Assembly (NCBI GenBank): GCA_021779955.1
Contig: JAJXZS010000026.1
Coordinates: 1 to 33,773, forward strand
Length of the DNA stretch: 33,773 nt
Reading direction: 5' to 3'
Source: Chloroflexota bacterium
Lineage (GTDB): Bacteria; Chloroflexota; Anaerolineae; Anaerolineales; Anaerolineaceae
Position numbers and translations under genes: made by a program. Position 1 is the first letter of the stretch, and the number at the start of each line of letters is the position of its first letter. The notes beneath the pieces were generated by a model. That model worked only from the letters and a program-made list of their open reading frames with translations. It had not been told where the DNA came from and searched no databases. Of the stretch, positions 32,459 to 33,773 are shown piece after piece.

Positions 32459-32950
32459 ATGCCTCAAACAGGAACCACGATCGCTTTTATCGTCCTGATG
32501 GCTATCGTGATCATAGGCGTGATCGTCTACGTCTACATGACCATGTCGAGCCAGCAGAAGGAGCGGCAAAAATCCGCTTCACAGCCGGACTCACCTAAGC
32601 CCCCAACCGCACAAGGCTCAGCCAGTTTTGCAGAATTCTCTGCCCTGGTCAACCAAAATCAAAAAGCCGAAATCGTCCTCCCATTACTTGACCTCTATAC
32701 TGCCAAAATACGCATCGCCAACATGCTCAATGCTCCGGGAGCGCTGGGGATCTCACCATTACGCCTTGATCGCAACCTCGACGCCGAATGCACGGTCTGT
32801 GGGAAGAGGATCGCCGGAGTCAGCTTTGCACCGCCTGCCACTGACACCTGCGAAACCCCGGAGTGCAGCTCGAAGTTCTACAAGCTGCGCTGGTTGGCCA
32901 TCACTGAAATCCCCGAAGAGATGCAGCCCACAAGCGGCTGGGTGGACTGA
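32459..32950 (+). CDS. Membrane-anchored protein with a putative zinc-binding CxxC...C pair
   Basis: 163-residue protein of unknown family. An N-terminal membrane helix (about 8-28) is followed by a basic, Pro/Ser-rich linker (33-56) and a cytoplasmic-looking domain. C111, C114, C131 and C136 (CTVC ... CETPEC) suggest one zinc site. GGAGG lies 9 nt before the ATG. It is 97 nt downstream of gatB without a visible terminator between, so read-through is possible. No function is proposed. Confidence 0.75.
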   Translation: MPQTGTTIAFIVLMAIVIIGVIVYVYMTMSSQQKERQKSASQPDSPKPPTAQGSASFAEFSALVNQNQKAEIVLPLLDLYTAKIRIANMLNAPGALGISPLRLDRNLDAECTVCGKRIAGVSFAPPATDTCETPECSSKFYKLRWLAITEIPEEMQPTSGWVD

Positions 32951-33020
32951 GCCAAACGCTATCAAATCAGGTCAATCGTCTGATTAATAAGATAAAAGAT
33001 CGCTAAACTTACATTTTTCA

Positions 33021-33072
33021 GCCAATTTTGGCACTTAATCACCTTGACGGAAGAGCATTTCTCGATTAATCT
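33021..33072 (+). promoter_or_regulatory. Putative gdhA promoter with upstream operator-like palindrome
   Basis: TTGACG (33044-33049), a 17-nt spacer and TAATCT (33067-33072) form the best promoter candidate, about 160 nt before the start codon. The palindrome gccaattttggc (33021-33032) lies 11 bp ahead of the -35, an activator-like position. The -10 is weak, which would suit an activated promoter. Confidence 0.4.
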
Positions 33073-33103
33073 TAAGAGGAATGATCGAGTGGAGGAACCA
33101 AGT

Positions 33104-33170
33104 GCATTGTTGGTGCGGTTTCAATGCGCAAAATCGCGGGCACGGGACCGGTGTGTCCGCGTTATTATTT
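33104..33170 (+). promoter_or_regulatory. Structured leader RNA upstream of gdhA
   Basis: Two hairpins can form in the leader: gcattg (33104-33109) with caatgc (33122-33127), and gcgggcac (33136-33143) with gtgtccgc (33153-33160). The second is followed by gttattattt, giving a terminator-like end about 65 nt before the start codon. It may be an attenuator or a structured regulatory RNA; I recognise no known class. Confidence 0.4.
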
Positions 33171-33234
33171 AACAGGCCAGATTCCCTCCCACGTTTCAAC
33201 AACTCACAATCCTAACCTGTAAGGAGAGTTCTGA

Positions 33235-33773
33235 ATGGCGAAAAGTATTAACGCGTTTGAAATGGCCCAGGCTCAATTCGACCACGTCGCCGAGCAGTTG
33301 AAGCTCGACCCCCAGGTCTCCGAGCTTTTACGCTGGCCGCTGCGGGAATTCCATTTCCGCATTCCCGTCCGCATGGACGATGGCACGCTGCGTGTTTTCC
33401 AGGGTTTCCGCGTGCAGCACAACGACGCTCGAGGTCCTTCGAAGGGCGGTATCCGCTTTCACCCTGCTGAGACGATCGATACCGTACGCGCTCTGGGCAC
33501 CTGGATGACCTGGAAATGCGCTGTTGCCGATATCCCCCTGGGTGGGGCTAAGGGCGGCGTTATTGTCGACCCTGCCACCCTTTCGGTGACTGAAAAAGAG
33601 CGCCTCTGCCGCGGATGGGTGCAGCAGATGTGGCGGAATATTGGTCCACGCCAGGATGTTCCTGCTCCAGATGTCGGCACAACCCCCCAGATGATGGGCT
33701 GGATGATGGACGAGTACTCCAAGCTCGTAGGCGCTTTCACCCCCGGCGTCATCACAGGCAAACCCCTTGGCTC
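33235..33773 (+). CDS. gdhA: Glutamate dehydrogenase, 5' part (cut by window end)
   Basis: Translating from ATG 33235 gives 179 residues with no stop before the window ends, so only the N-terminal half of a ~415-residue Glu/Leu/Phe/Val dehydrogenase is present. It interconverts glutamate and 2-oxoglutarate plus ammonia with NAD(P). K70 in [11 protein letters not shown] and K94 in TWKCA bind substrate; K106 in [10 protein letters not shown] is the catalytic lysine and D146 in VPAPDVGT the catalytic aspartate. AAGGAG precedes the ATG by 7-8 nt. Coenzyme preference depends on the missing Rossmann domain. Confidence 0.95.
   Translation, partial: MAKSINAFEMAQAQFDHVAEQLKLDPQVSELLRWPLREFHFRIPVRMDDGTLRVFQGFRVQHNDARGPSKGGIRFHPAETIDTVRALGTWMTWKCAVADIPLGGAKGGVIVDPATLSVTEKERLCRGWVQQMWRNIGPRQDVPAPDVGTTPQMMGWMMDEYSKLVGAFTPGVITGKPLG

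Noticed and set aside
1-33773. CRISPR array, insertion sequence, prophage or defence island.
   Set aside because: No regularly spaced repeats, transposase, integrase, phage or nuclease genes were seen on either strand.

Overview
The window reads as chromosomal sequence from a Chloroflexota bacterium, probably class Anaerolineae. This is inferred from gene content and protein style (DUF4332 protein, YccF-domain protein, GatCAB, solitary ClpC, a GT-C plus TPR protein pair, GC in the mid-fifties by eye) and not from a phylogeny. There is no rRNA, phage, insertion sequence, integrase or CRISPR array; most of it is ordinary housekeeping and metabolic DNA. The RNA gene is one tRNA-Pro(TGG).

Layout. 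1-360 is non-coding and holds two copies of a ~79-bp GC-rich repeat. 361-7115 is all minus strand: pepF; then the close-packed set MFS transporter > hutI > HD hydrolase > inositol-monophosphatase-like phosphatase; then an 85-aa unknown protein and an Rrf2 regulator. 7272-12057 is plus strand: hotdog thioesterase, M42 aminopeptidase, clpC, arsC-type reductase. 12276-15129 is minus: rhomboid protease, a frameshifted nucleotidyltransferase, GNAT acetyltransferase, TerC-like protein. 15452-19577 is plus: glgC followed by a Ca2+-type P-ATPase. 19632-22957 is minus: tRNA-Pro, a GT-C-like membrane protein, a TPR-type protein, a GT2 glycosyltransferase and rnhB, the last four overlapping one another. 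23012-23914 is a plus-strand lipoprotein esterase. 23927-25576 is minus: histidine phosphatase, DUF84 NTPase, DUF4332 protein. 25696 to the end is plus: gatC-gatA, YccF protein, sugar-phosphate nucleotidyltransferase, a 74-aa protein, aminotransferase, gatB, a membrane-anchored putative zinc protein, and the 5' part of a glutamate dehydrogenase gene cut by the window edge.

How genes work together. hutI, HD hydrolase and phosphatase look co-transcribed behind the transporter. GatC/GatA/GatB form the amidotransferase that makes Gln-tRNA(Gln) and/or Asn-tRNA(Asn), with gatB split from gatCA by four genes. The histidine phosphatase/DUF84 pair looks like a small phosphatase operon. The GT-C, TPR, GT2 and rnhB genes form one overlapping unit.

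Things most worth a second look: three genes (thioesterase, gatC, gatB) whose -10 box sits 6-8 nt before the ATG, predicting leaderless mRNAs; two reading frames broken at homopolymer runs (nucleotidyltransferase; GT-C/TPR pair); a 49-nt interrupted palindrome between terC and the GNAT gene; a strong terminator only 14 nt before the MFS start codon; and a structured leader in front of gdhA. I found no convincing new multi-gene system.
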